Source: Deltaproteobacteria bacterium (GTDB taxonomy: Bacteria > Desulfobacterota > Syntrophia > Syntrophales > Smithellaceae). Taken from it: a DNA stretch of 41,638 nt. The notes below the pieces were generated by a model. That model ran no database searches and had not been told where the DNA came from. It was given only the letters and a program-made list of their open reading frames with translations. Location of the stretch: NCBI GenBank assembly GCA_009668925.1, contig SBEK01000008.1, positions 1-41,638 of the forward strand, written 5' to 3'. Below, piece by piece: positions 1 through 8,869 of the stretch; within the stretch, counting starts at the first letter, position 1; every line of letters starts with the position of its first letter. The translations under genes were made by a program, and so were the position numbers.

Positions 1-38
1 CTCTTAATAATTACATTTGCAAAGTTTTTATTTATCAT

Positions 39-1115
39 ATGGAAGATGCGGCAAAAGAAAGAAATTTCCCCGGAAGCACGGATAAGAATTTTGACTATTC
101 TTTATACGCCAGCATTATGGAGACGATCGACCTGGGCATCGTCATTCTGGGCATCAAGAAACGCAAGCTGCTTTACACGAACAGATTTGCCACGGAAATA
201 TTTCAAAACAACCCCAATTTACTTGAATATCAAAATCTTCTTTCTCTGCTTTTGGCGGACTACAAAGGCAAAGCTGAAGCCGATATATTCGGACGGCATT
301 ACACGTTGCGCTTCAAGAACCGCCTGCTGGGTTACACGCCGTACATGATTTCCGACAGTTTCATCTGGATTATCATCCGCGACATCACGGAAAGAAGCCG
401 CCTGGAGGCCATCGCTGAAGCCGTCAATTCCATGGATAATATCAGTTATGTCTTTTCCGGAATCCGGCATGAACTGGGCAACCCCATCAACTCAATCAAA
501 ATGACGCTGAGCGTCCTGAAGCGGAATCTCAGCGAATACTCGCCGGCGGCCGTGGAAAAGTTCGTTGACCGCGCCATGACCGAAATTTCCCGCGTCGAAT
601 TTCTGCTGCAGGCTCTGAAAAGCTTCAGCTTCTTCGAGAATCCGGAGATTCAGGACGTGCCCATCGACGGCTTTCTGACCCGATTTATAGCGCTCGTCGG
701 CAATGATTTGCGTCAGTCCAACATTAAAATCAGCAAAACCGTTGAATCGGATGTCACAACCGTGAGCGCTGATCCGCGCCTTCTGCATCAGGTGATGCTG
801 AATTTGATCACCAATGCTTCCGATGCGCTGGAAAACAGAAACCAGCGAAAAATCAATATCCGGGCGCTCACGCAGGATGGCCTGGTCTCCATTATCGTGG
901 AAGACAACGGCTGCGGCATGTCCAAGGAAGCTCAGGCCAATCTTTTCAAACCCTTCTTTACGACCAAAACCCGCGGCACGGGTTTGGGGTTGATGATCAC
1001 GCTGAAAATGGTCACCTTGATGAAGGGAAACATGGAAATAAAAAGCGTCAAAGACAGGGGGACGCGCGTGATCGTGGTCATTCCTGAAGGTCGTAATGCT
1101 GATGCCAAAAATTAA
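39..1115 (+). CDS. Sensor histidine kinase (PAS-like / HisKA / HATPase)
   Basis: Cytoplasmic two-component sensor kinase of the NtrB type; no membrane segment is visible. Residues about 25-115 look like a PAS-type sensor domain. The phospho-acceptor lies in GIRHELGNPINS (His144) of a HisKA helix. The ATPase domain has an N box (LNLITNASDA, about 254-263), a G1 box (DNGCGM, 289-294) and a G2 box (GTGLGL, 313-318). It overlaps the downstream NtrC-type regulator by 20 nt, so it is very probably its cognate kinase. The reading frame stays open to the left edge of the window and no Shine-Dalgarno sequence precedes this ATG, so the true start may lie upstream. The AT-rich upstream bases make an intergenic position equally possible. 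The signal sensed is unknown. Confidence 0.9.
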   Translation: MEDAAKERNFPGSTDKNFDYSLYASIMETIDLGIVILGIKKRKLLYTNRFATEIFQNNPNLLEYQNLLSLLLADYKGKAEADIFGRHYTLRFKNRLLGYTPYMISDSFIWIIIRDITERSRLEAIAEAVNSMDNISYVFSGIRHELGNPINSIKMTLSVLKRNLSEYSPAAVEKFVDRAMTEISRVEFLLQALKSFSFFENPEIQDVPIDGFLTRFIALVGNDLRQSNIKISKTVESDVTTVSADPRLLHQVMLNLITNASDALENRNQRKINIRALTQDGLVSIIVEDNGCGMSKEAQANLFKPFFTTKTRGTGLGLMITLKMVTLMKGNMEIKSVKDRGTRVIVVIPEGRNADAKN

Positions 1116-2454
1116 AAGAAAAATTCTGATTATCGACGACAATGATATCTTTTGCGAATCCGTAAGCGATTTGCTCTCCGACGGCAACACGGACGTTCTC
1201 ACCGCGAATACGGGAAAAGACGGGCTGAGAATTTGTGCGGAGACGAAAGTTGACATCGTTATCCTCGATCAGAAACTTCCCGATGCGGAAGGCATTTCAC
1301 TCTGCCCGTCGATACTGAAGCAGAACACAGAGACCAAAATCATCTTTGTTACAGCCTATCCGAGCTTCAACAACGCCAGAGAAGCCATCAAGGTGGGGGC
1401 GCACGATTATCTTTCCAAACCCTTTGAAATGGCTGAACTGGAACTGACCATCAAGCAGGCGTTTCGCACACAGGAGCTCGAGAAAACGGAACAAATCCAG
1501 AATTATCAGAACACCCGGGATACTGAAGAATTCGAATTGATTGCCGGCCGCGGTGTTTTTGATGAAATTAACCGGATGATCGATCTTGCTGCCGGCAGCG
1601 ATGCGCCCGTGCTCATCACCGGTGAAACGGGAACGGGCAAGAATATCGTTGCCCGCGCCATCCACTTGAAAAGCGCCCTTCCGGCAAAGCTTTTTTTGAC
1701 CGCCAACTGCGCCGCTTTTCCCGAAAACCTCATCGAAGCCGAGTTGTTTGGTTCGGAAAAAGGGGCTTTTACGGGGTCCAGCGCATCGCGAAAAGGGATT
1801 TTTGAGCTGGCTGAAGGGGGAACGCTCGTCCTGGATGAAATCGGCTCCATGCCTATTCACCTGCAATCCAAGTTACTCGGTGTGCTGGAAGAAAAAAAGG
1901 TCCGCCGCATCGGCAGCGAAACCGTGAAGCCGATCAATGTGCGGATCATTGCGGCCGCCAACAATGATCTGGAGAAAGCCGTCCAGGAAAAGACTTTCCG
2001 CAGCGACCTCTATTATCGGCTCAGCGTCATCCGTCTGCATATTCCGCGGCTTGCGGACAGGAAGGAAGACATTCCCAGGCTGTGCGAATATTTCATCAGG
2101 TGCATGTCCCGAGATCCTCATCTGGGCCTTGCGGAATCCGAGCTCGTCAAGTTAATGGAATATACATGGCCGGGAAACGTGCGTGAATTGAAAAATGTCA
2201 TTGAACGGTCGTTGATCGTTCAGCGCAACCAACCGCTCAGACCGTCGCTCTTGCTCCGGACCGGCATGGCCTCGCCCTCGTCTTTCGGACCGACCGCCGC
2301 GGACGAAGGTGAACTGTTAACCCTCGCGGCCGCGGAGCAGAAGTACATCCGCCAGGCATTAAAGAAATGCAGCGGCAACTATTCACAATCGGCCAAAGCG
2401 CTGGGCATCTCTCTTTCCACCCTCAAGAGAAAAGTAAAATCATACCGTCTGTAA
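1096..2454 (+). CDS. NtrC-family sigma-54-dependent response regulator
   Basis: Activator of sigma-54 promoters, controlled by phosphorylation. Domain order: receiver (about 1-125; acidic pair D14-D15, phospho-site D58, T86, K108), AAA+ domain (about 148-370; Walker A GETGTGKN from residue 176, sigma-54 contact loop GAFTGS at 223-228, Walker B GTLVLDEIG near 242-250), and a C-terminal Fis-type helix-turn-helix (about 425-452, NYSQSAKALGISLSTLKRKV). All key motifs are intact, so this should be a competent activator. The start overlaps the kinase gene by 20 nt; a second ATG two codons later (1102) has a better-spaced GAAGG and is an alternative start. A sigma-54 promoter and a perfect palindrome lie just downstream, suggesting that the next two genes are its targets. 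Confidence 0.94.
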   Translation: MLMPKIKRKILIIDDNDIFCESVSDLLSDGNTDVLTANTGKDGLRICAETKVDIVILDQKLPDAEGISLCPSILKQNTETKIIFVTAYPSFNNAREAIKVGAHDYLSKPFEMAELELTIKQAFRTQELEKTEQIQNYQNTRDTEEFELIAGRGVFDEINRMIDLAAGSDAPVLITGETGTGKNIVARAIHLKSALPAKLFLTANCAAFPENLIEAELFGSEKGAFTGSSASRKGIFELAEGGTLVLDEIGSMPIHLQSKLLGVLEEKKVRRIGSETVKPINVRIIAAANNDLEKAVQEKTFRSDLYYRLSVIRLHIPRLADRKEDIPRLCEYFIRCMSRDPHLGLAESELVKLMEYTWPGNVRELKNVIERSLIVQRNQPLRPSLLLRTGMASPSSFGPTAADEGELLTLAAAEQKYIRQALKKCSGNYSQSAKALGISLSTLKRKVKSYRL

Positions 2455-2478
2455 AGGCTGCGCCGAAGCGCTTAAGCG

Positions 2479-2493
2479 GGGTCAAAATGACCC
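2479..2493. promoter_or_regulatory. Palindrome GGGTCA-N3-TGACCC, candidate enhancer site
   Basis: Perfect 6-bp inverted repeat with a 3-nt spacer, 25 nt after the NtrC-type regulator gene and about 100 bp upstream of the sigma-54 promoter at 2582-2597. Dyad symmetry at this distance is typical of upstream activator sites for enhancer-binding proteins. No T tract follows, so it does not look like an intrinsic terminator. Assignment to the neighbouring regulator is inference. Confidence 0.45.
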
Positions 2494-2581
2494 ATCCAGC
2501 CTGACATTCTCCAAAGCGGACTGGCCATTCAAAATATTCATAACCTTTTATATTTTCTCGCATAATGCGGATGTTTCATTT

Positions 2582-2597
2582 GGGCATACCCTTTGCT
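2582..2597 (+). promoter_or_regulatory. Sigma-54 promoter (-24/-12)
   Basis: GGGCATACCCTTTGCT matches the TGGCAC-N5-TTGCW consensus, with the invariant GG (2583-2584) and GC (2595-2596) exactly 10 nt apart. Transcription would begin near 2608, just before the receiver-domain gene. The sigma-54 activator encoded immediately upstream supports the call. Confidence 0.75.
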
Positions 2598-2660
2598 TCA
2601 CAAGGTTAAATGATACTTTTGTGAATGAATTCACCGAGGATCGGGAAAAGGCGAGGCCCT

Positions 2661-3131
2661 ATGGAAAAATCCTCAAATACAATTGGAGATGCCCGGCAAA
2701 CACCCGATCCGAAGACCAGGAACAACAGGGGCCGTCTTCCCAGTCATGGCCGAGTCAGGGAAGTCCTGATCGTCGATGATGAAGAGCCGTTTCTTTTGAG
2801 CATCGAGGACGGGCTCTGCATTTATAAGAAATATTTTACATTATGCACGGCAACCAACGGCATCGGTGCGATCAAGGTATTAAAAGGAAAAAGATCCATC
2901 GATCTGGTGATCACGGATTTGAGTATGCCGGGAATGGACGGGTTCGAACTTCTCGCGTATATCAAAAGAAACTATCGCCACATTCCGGTCATTCTTATGA
3001 CGGCGTACGGTACACCCAGGGTGGAGTCGATTACCCGATCCATGGGCGTTTTCAGCTATCTGGAAAAGCCGCTGGATATTAATATCATTGCAGACAATAT
3101 TTTCGGTGCGCTCAGTATTCAGTATCCGTGA
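2661..3131 (+). CDS. Receiver-only response regulator
   Basis: Single CheY-like receiver with a polar N-terminal extension and no output domain. Numbering from the ATG at 2625 (168 aa): acidic pair D51-D52, phospho-acceptor D98 in VITDLSMPGMDG, T126 and K148 (EKP). I chose the ATG at 2661 because GCGAGG lies 5 nt before it; the ATG at 2625 would add 12 residues and has no ribosome binding site. The gene sits between a sigma-54 promoter and the GAF/GspE-like gene, 25 nt before the latter. It may therefore pass phosphorylation state to that protein or act as a phosphate sink, but the partner is not visible in the sequence. Confidence 0.85.
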   Translation: MEKSSNTIGDARQTPDPKTRNNRGRLPSHGRVREVLIVDDEEPFLLSIEDGLCIYKKYFTLCTATNGIGAIKVLKGKRSIDLVITDLSMPGMDGFELLAYIKRNYRHIPVILMTAYGTPRVESITRSMGVFSYLEKPLDINIIADNIFGALSIQYP

Positions 3132-3156
3132 TATGTCGCAATAGAGGAAGCGTAAA

Positions 3157-5772
3157 ATGAGCACCTACGGTAAAAAGCCGCCCAAGGAGGAAATCTCCGA
3201 GGCCCCTCAGGTTGAGGAGCTTCTGAAGAACTTCGAATTCCACAAGGCCATCCAGCGCATTACCGGCCGGATTCAGTCGGCCGTCACCCTTCGTGAAATT
3301 GTTCTCGACATCAAGGAAGATATTTGCAGGCTCTTTAAAGTCCACAGGCTGACCATTTATCTGATCGACAAAACGAAAAATGAAATTTTCACTTGGCAAG
3401 ACGAAGGCGGACAGGTGAAAGAGCTTCGTTTCCCGATCGATGGTACAACGTTTGCCGGTTGCGTCGCCGATCGGAAAAAAATGCTTCGTGTCGCCGATGC
3501 CTATAATGAGCGCGAGATCAAAAAGATCAGCGATGTGCTTTATTTTGACGCCTCGCCGGACAGAAAACTGGGAACGACGACGGGTCAAATCGTCGCGCGC
3601 CCTATCCTGTATGACGGCAGCATTCTGGGCGTCATGGAGATCATGAATAAAAAGGACGGCGACGCCATTGATGACTACAAACAGATCTTTCTGGAGGAAA
3701 TAGAAAGCTGCCTGTCCAGGACCTTTTTTCTGCATCTGGAATTTGAACAGCACAGCCAGGAACAACGCGCAAGACTGGATAAGCTGATCCGGGATAAAGC
3801 GATCTCGCCCGGCCAGTTGGACAAAGCGCTGAAAGAGGCGTTTGAAGCCAGTAAAGATCTTTCCGTGATCTTAACGGAACGCTACCATATTCCGAAAAAG
3901 GATATCGGCGCGGCTTTAGCCGATCATTTCTCTTATCCGTTTGCCGCATACGGCGATGAGTTATCGGGCACCAGGCAATTATTTACCGGAATTGCGAGAT
4001 CTGTCCTGGTTAAAATGAAGTGGTTTCCTCTTACGATGACCAAGGGCAAAGTCCATGTTCTTATAGATGACCCCTGGGACCAGGTCAAAAAGCGCGATAT
4101 CGAAAAGACATTGAAAACCAATTCCATTCAGTATTACGTTGCGCTCGTCCCTGATATCCTGAAGCTGATCGATCGTTCATACCCCGGCGGGGCGGACTCC
4201 GCACCGGTGTCCTTATCCGAAAGGCGTGAGGGCAAACAAACGATATCCGAGCGGCTTGGAGTGACTGAAATCTCCGCGGGCGCTGATACCAGACCCGCCC
4301 GCGGAAGAGCGACCGATGAACCTCAGCCTGTGTTTGTCGTACCGCAGAACCCCGCCCCTGTCTCTCCGGACAACGAACCCGCCGCGTCCATCGGGCATCC
4401 GCAGACAGATCCTCCGGAGCCTGAACCCGATCTGCCCGTCCCGTTTTCGCCAAAGAGCCGGCTCAAAGACCCGCAGGCGCTCCAGGAGGAAGCAGCGCCT
4501 CTCGACAACCTTCGCCAGATGTCCGCGGCCAAGAGCATCTCTGAAAAACCTGCACGCGCCATTCTTCAGCCGTCCATTCATGTCCCGCGGACCCTTGCTG
4601 GCATCCTCCTGGAAGCCGCAAACCTGCAGGCGTCGGATGTTCACTTCGAACCGGATCCGGCCAGCGGAAACGTCGCCGTGCGCATCCGGATCGACCGGCA
4701 GTTCTGGAGCCTTCAACCGCAGACCGCCGGCGAATACGAAACGCTGCTTCGGGATGTTAAGGTGCTGGCCCGGCTGGACACAGGAAACCGTTTGATCACC
4801 CAGCGGGGAGAGATGCGATTGAAGCTGCCGGCGGGGGGTGACCTCTCCCTGCGGATCACCATTATTCCGACGCATGCCGGCGTGGAAGACACGGTCATTC
4901 ACCTGACGGCCAAGGCCATAAAGATCCCGCTGGAGGGTCTGGGTCTGTCGGCGCGCAATTATGCTGACCTGACGAATATTTTGCGGCAGCCGCGGGGCGT
5001 GGTTCTTTTCGTGGGACCGGCCGGAGACGAGATGACGGCAACACTCCATGCCTGCCTCGATAACATCAACACGCCGGAGAAAAAAATATGGACTGTGGAA
5101 GAGTCCGTGGAAATCAGACAAACCGGGCTCAGACAGGTTTCCGTGGATCCGCAGCATGGCCTGGATTTTCCCCATGTGCTGCGTTCCTTCCTGGACGCCG
5201 ACCCGGATGTCATCATGGCCGGCCGTCTTCCCGATCTGGAAACGGCCAAATTGTGCATGGATGCTTCTCTGCGGGGGCGTCTCGTCTTAAGTTCGCTTTG
5301 GGCCGACAGCATCACCGACGCGATCGGCAAATGTCTGCTTTGGGGCATCAGCCACCCGGTCTTCGCCGACGCCATGCTGTCGATCGTCGAACAGAGGATG
5401 ATCAAATCGCTGTGTCCGAAATGCAAGGGAAAGTACCACCCCAGCCGGGCGGATTACGAGGAATTGGCCGAGTTATACGGGAAAGACGCCTTCGGCAGGT
5501 TGGGCAATCCTTATTCGGACAGGCTGACCCTCTTTCATCCGCAGGGCTGCCGGGAGTGCGGCAATGCCGGCTACAGCGGCCGGGTCTGCGCTTCAGAAAT
5601 ATTCATCTTTACGCCGGAAATCAAACGCATGATCCGGATGAAGGAAAGCCCGGAGTCCATCTATCAAACCGCCCTGGCCCGGGGAATGTCCACGCTTCTG
5701 CAGGACGGCATTTCCAAAGTTCTCGGCGGTCAGTGCGACAGCAGGCATGTGAGGCTGACCTGTCTGAAATAA
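3157..5772 (+). CDS. GAF-MshEN-GspE/PilB-like protein with degenerate ATPase motifs
   Basis: An 871-aa cytoplasmic protein. Domains: GAF (about 30-190), an MshEN-like domain of the type II secretion/type IV pilus ATPase family (about 205-335), a Pro-rich linker (about 345-460), and a GspE/PilB-like ATPase fold (about 475-871) that includes the tetracysteine zinc site (C753, C756, C798, C801). The catalytic motifs are broken. The Walker A position reads GPAGDEMT (620-627) with Met626 where the invariant Lys should be. The Walker B-region Glu is Arg690 (GRLPD instead of GEIRD). The His-box histidine is Trp715. ATP hydrolysis is therefore unlikely. The start has GAGGA 8 nt upstream. It probably shares the sigma-54 transcript with the receiver gene and may be a regulatory, ligand-sensing pseudo-motor. 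No pilin or secretin gene is nearby. Confidence 0.85.
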   Translation: MSTYGKKPPKEEISEAPQVEELLKNFEFHKAIQRITGRIQSAVTLREIVLDIKEDICRLFKVHRLTIYLIDKTKNEIFTWQDEGGQVKELRFPIDGTTFAGCVADRKKMLRVADAYNEREIKKISDVLYFDASPDRKLGTTTGQIVARPILYDGSILGVMEIMNKKDGDAIDDYKQIFLEEIESCLSRTFFLHLEFEQHSQEQRARLDKLIRDKAISPGQLDKALKEAFEASKDLSVILTERYHIPKKDIGAALADHFSYPFAAYGDELSGTRQLFTGIARSVLVKMKWFPLTMTKGKVHVLIDDPWDQVKKRDIEKTLKTNSIQYYVALVPDILKLIDRSYPGGADSAPVSLSERREGKQTISERLGVTEISAGADTRPARGRATDEPQPVFVVPQNPAPVSPDNEPAASIGHPQTDPPEPEPDLPVPFSPKSRLKDPQALQEEAAPLDNLRQMSAAKSISEKPARAILQPSIHVPRTLAGILLEAANLQASDVHFEPDPASGNVAVRIRIDRQFWSLQPQTAGEYETLLRDVKVLARLDTGNRLITQRGEMRLKLPAGGDLSLRITIIPTHAGVEDTVIHLTAKAIKIPLEGLGLSARNYADLTNILRQPRGVVLFVGPAGDEMTATLHACLDNINTPEKKIWTVEESVEIRQTGLRQVSVDPQHGLDFPHVLRSFLDADPDVIMAGRLPDLETAKLCMDASLRGRLVLSSLWADSITDAIGKCLLWGISHPVFADAMLSIVEQRMIKSLCPKCKGKYHPSRADYEELAELYGKDAFGRLGNPYSDRLTLFHPQGCRECGNAGYSGRVCASEIFIFTPEIKRMIRMKESPESIYQTALARGMSTLLQDGISKVLGGQCDSRHVRLTCLK

Positions 5773-5805
5773 AGGCTTCCTTCCGTCCGCGGACCCGAGC
5801 GCCGG

Positions 5806-8433
5806 TTATCCTAACTTTCCGATTAGTTCACTGAGTTTATTGAGCGCCTCAAGCGGCGTCATCGATGAAATATCGATGTGTCGCAGTTCATCCAGGATAG
5901 CGTCTTCACTTTCCACAAACAGGCTCAATTGCGGAGCGCCCGGCGTCTGGGCGCTTTTGCCGCGGGCGATGCGCGGCATGCCGATTTCGTCAAACTCTCC
6001 CTTTTCCAGATTGCGCAGGATTTCCTTGGCCCGGGCAATCACAGAGGCGGGTACGCCGGCGATTCTCGCCACTTCAATGCCGTAGCTGCGGCTCGTTCCG
6101 CCTTCCATGATTTTGCGCAGGAAAATGATCTTCTCGCCCCATTCCTTCACGGCGATGTTGTAATTCCGGGCGCCCTCTTTCGACGCCGCCAGATCGGTCA
6201 GCTGGTGGAAATGCGTGGCAAACAAAGTGCGTATACCGCGCCCGGAGAAATCGTGGATATATTCCGCCACGGCCCAGGCGATGCTCAACCCGTCGAATGT
6301 CGACGTCCCTCTGCCGACTTCATCCAGAATGACCAGACTCCGGGGGGTTGCGTCCGTCAGAATCCGGGCGGTCTCCGTCATTTCCACCATAAAGGTGCTC
6401 TGACCCTTGATCAGGCTGTCCGAGGCGCCGATGCGGGTAAAGATCTTATCCACGACGCCGATCCGGGCATGCGCGGCGGGCACAAAACTGCCCATCTGGG
6501 CCAGGAGGACGATTAAAGCCACCTGCCGGATATACGTGGACTTGCCGGCCATGTTGGGTCCGGTAATCACCAGCAGGCGATTGCCCCGCAAATCGAGCAG
6601 CGTATCATTGGGCACGAATCCTTCCTTCTTCAACGAAGCCTCCACCACCGGATGCCGCCCGTCCCGGATGTCGATTGCGTCTTCCTCATCAATTTCCGGA
6701 CAGGTATAGGAATATTTTTCGGCCACTTCGGACAAAGAGCACAGGGCGTCGAGTTCGGCCACGCGAAAGGCATTGAACTGGATTTCGGAAACGTAGGGCA
6801 TCAGATCATCCCGAAGCTGACTGAACAACTCATTTTCGCGATCGCGGCTTTTTTCTTCGGCGCCCAGCACCGTCTGTTCGAATTCCTTCAGCTCCTGATT
6901 AATGTAGCGCTCCGCATTGACCAGCGTCTGTTTGCGAATGTAGGAGTCCGGAACCGACCCGGCATGGGACTTGGTCACTTCAATATAGTAGCCGAAGACA
7001 TTATTAAAGCCCACCTTGAGCGAGTTGATTCCGGTGGCCTGTCTTTCTTTGGCCTCCAGCGCCGCAATCCATTTCTTGCCGTCGCGGCTGATGGAACGCA
7101 GGCGATCGAGTTCGTCATCAAAGCCGGCGGCGATAAATCCCCCGTCCTGAGTGCGGGTCGGCGGATCGGCAACGATCGCGCGGGAAAGCAAATTCACCAG
7201 GGCGGACATGTCCGTCATCTCTCTGCGGATTGCCGTGAGCGCCGGGGCCGTGAAACCGGCCAGGAGCGACTGCAGCGCGGGCAGGACGGCAAGCGATGTC
7301 TGGAGGGCAATCAGATCACGCGGGGTCGCCACCCGCAAGGCGACCCGTCCGGCCAGTCTTTCCAGATCGTAGACGCGGGAAAGCGTTTTGCGCAAATCCG
7401 ACCGCGCCTGGTGGCCGTCCTTGATTTCCGCTACGGCCGCGAGCCGCGTGCGAATCTTTTCCGGTCCCACCAGGGGATAACCGAGCCACCAGCGCAGACG
7501 CCTGGCGCCCATGGGGGTCAGGGTTTCATTGATCAGGGCAAACAGGGAACCGGCGCGGGCGTTATCCTGGATGGTCGCAAATAATTCCAGATTCCGGCGG
7601 GCGGCTTCATCCAGAATCAGATAATTTTCCGGCTGATACCATTTGATTTCGGAAATGTGCGAAGCGCGGACCATTTGCGTTCGGTTCACGTAGCGTAAAA
7701 TAACACCGGCGGCCACTTGCGCGGCGTCATGATCCTTGATTGGCGATCTTTCCAGAACCTCGGCCTCGAGCTCCCGGTCCAGAACTTTGCCCGCCTCGTC
7801 AGGCGCAAAGCAGGCCTCGTCGACATAATTGATGCAGCCCGCGGGCATCTGCGCTTCGATCATCCTGATGAGCAGCTCATCGGAAAATGTCCGGCTGATC
7901 AGCAATTCTTTAAAGTCCAGACCGGCTATGGCGGAAAGCAGCGCCTCGCGGCCGGCAAATTCTCCGATTTGGAAATCACCCGTGGAAAGGTCGAGAAACG
8001 CCAGACCCAGAGTCTCGCTTGTGGAAGCGACGCAGGCCAGGTAATTATTCTCTCCGGCTTTCAAATTCTCCTCATCGAGCACCAGACCCGGCGTAATGAC
8101 CCGGATGACATCGCGCTTCACGATTCCCCTGGCGTCTTTCGGATCTTCGACCTGCTCGCAGATGGCAACTTTGAAACCTTTTTCCACCAGTTTCGTAATA
8201 TAAGCCGAAGCGGCATGATAGGGAAACCCGCAGAGAGGAACGGCGTCCTCCTTCGATTTATTGCGGGAGGTAAGCGTGATTTCCAGAAGAGGAGCGGCCG
8301 TCAGAGCGTCTTCAAAAAACATCTCATAGAAATCGCCCATGCGGTAAAACAAAATGCAGTCAGGATACTTTTTTTTGATTTCGACGTACTGCTTCATCGC
8401 GGGAGTGAGATTGAGCGTTGCGTCTAGCGCCAT
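5806..8433 (-). CDS. mutS: DNA mismatch repair protein MutS
   Basis: Full-length MutS (875 aa), the mismatch-recognition ATPase. The N-terminal mismatch-reading motif is present as GDFYEMFF (F35-Y36-E37). Connector, lever and clamp domains follow. The ATPase domain carries Walker A GPNMAGKST near residue 625, DEVGRGTSTFDG and the signature ATHFHQL. The start ATG overlaps the end of the upstream membrane protein gene by 10 nt, and a G-rich ribosome binding site (GGGGGATG) precedes it, so it appears translationally coupled. It is the last gene of a long minus-strand cluster that begins with oxygen-defence genes. MutL is not in the window. Confidence 0.98.
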   Translation of the reverse strand: MALDATLNLTPAMKQYVEIKKKYPDCILFYRMGDFYEMFFEDALTAAPLLEITLTSRNKSKEDAVPLCGFPYHAASAYITKLVEKGFKVAICEQVEDPKDARGIVKRDVIRVITPGLVLDEENLKAGENNYLACVASTSETLGLAFLDLSTGDFQIGEFAGREALLSAIAGLDFKELLISRTFSDELLIRMIEAQMPAGCINYVDEACFAPDEAGKVLDRELEAEVLERSPIKDHDAAQVAAGVILRYVNRTQMVRASHISEIKWYQPENYLILDEAARRNLELFATIQDNARAGSLFALINETLTPMGARRLRWWLGYPLVGPEKIRTRLAAVAEIKDGHQARSDLRKTLSRVYDLERLAGRVALRVATPRDLIALQTSLAVLPALQSLLAGFTAPALTAIRREMTDMSALVNLLSRAIVADPPTRTQDGGFIAAGFDDELDRLRSISRDGKKWIAALEAKERQATGINSLKVGFNNVFGYYIEVTKSHAGSVPDSYIRKQTLVNAERYINQELKEFEQTVLGAEEKSRDRENELFSQLRDDLMPYVSEIQFNAFRVAELDALCSLSEVAEKYSYTCPEIDEEDAIDIRDGRHPVVEASLKKEGFVPNDTLLDLRGNRLLVITGPNMAGKSTYIRQVALIVLLAQMGSFVPAAHARIGVVDKIFTRIGASDSLIKGQSTFMVEMTETARILTDATPRSLVILDEVGRGTSTFDGLSIAWAVAEYIHDFSGRGIRTLFATHFHQLTDLAASKEGARNYNIAVKEWGEKIIFLRKIMEGGTSRSYGIEVARIAGVPASVIARAKEILRNLEKGEFDEIGMPRIARGKSAQTPGAPQLSLFVESEDAILDELRHIDISSMTPLEALNKLSELIGKLG

Positions 8434-8837
8434 TTCCCGTCATCCCCCTGCGAAAGGTCGATGGTGTCCGGCTTTCGGCGATTGTTATTGCCGTCGGGTG
8501 TCTGGATAAAGCGGTTGGCGATCCAGCTGACAATGCTGATGATCAACGCGCCCAGAAACGCCGAAAAGAAACCGTCGACTTCAAATCCGGGAACAAAATA
8601 GGCGACGAGCAGCAGCATCAGGGCATTGAGCACAAAGGCGAAGATGCCGAGCGTTAAAATCGTGAGCGGCAGGGTCAGGATCAACAAGACCGGCCGCAAA
8701 AAAACGTTGATGATCCCCAGAATCGCGGCGGCGGCGACGGCGGTTGTCAAAGATTCCACCCGAATGCCGGAAACCATCATGGAGGCAAGCAGAATGGCCA
8801 CGGTAACAACCAGCCAGCGCGTCACAAGAATCAACAT
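8424..8837 (-). CDS. Small membrane protein, phage-holin-4 superfamily (YvlD-like)
   Basis: Integral membrane protein of about 137 aa with four hydrophobic segments and the family pattern of an early RWLV helix, a NVFLRPVLLILTLPLTILTLG stretch split across two helices, and LNALMLLLVAYFVPGF. The superfamily name is historical: these are chromosomal YvlD-type proteins of unknown function, not lysis proteins. I chose the ATG at 8837, preceded by AAAGGAAA. An ATG at 8864 and a TTG at 8873, the latter overlapping the end of the upstream gene, are alternatives. It overlaps the mutS start. Its function cannot be told from the sequence. Confidence 0.8.
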   Translation of the reverse strand: MLILVTRWLVVTVAILLASMMVSGIRVESLTTAVAAAAILGIINVFLRPVLLILTLPLTILTLGIFAFVLNALMLLLVAYFVPGFEVDGFFSAFLGALIISIVSWIANRFIQTPDGNNNRRKPDTIDLSQGDDGKWR

Positions 8838-8869
8838 CCATTTTCCTTTTTCTGCAAACGGCATAGCAC

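Noticed and set aside
2479..2493. GGGTCA/TGACCC dyad as an intrinsic terminator of the NtrC-type gene
   Set aside because: The stem is only 6 bp with a 3-nt loop and no following T run; a protein-binding dyad is more likely.
3157..5772. Working type IV pilus or type II secretion motor
   Set aside because: Walker A Lys, catalytic Glu and His-box His are all replaced, and no pilin, PilC, PilM or secretin gene lies nearby.
8424..8837. Prophage holin
   Set aside because: The superfamily name misleads: the protein is a chromosomal YvlD-like membrane protein with no endolysin or phage genes around it.
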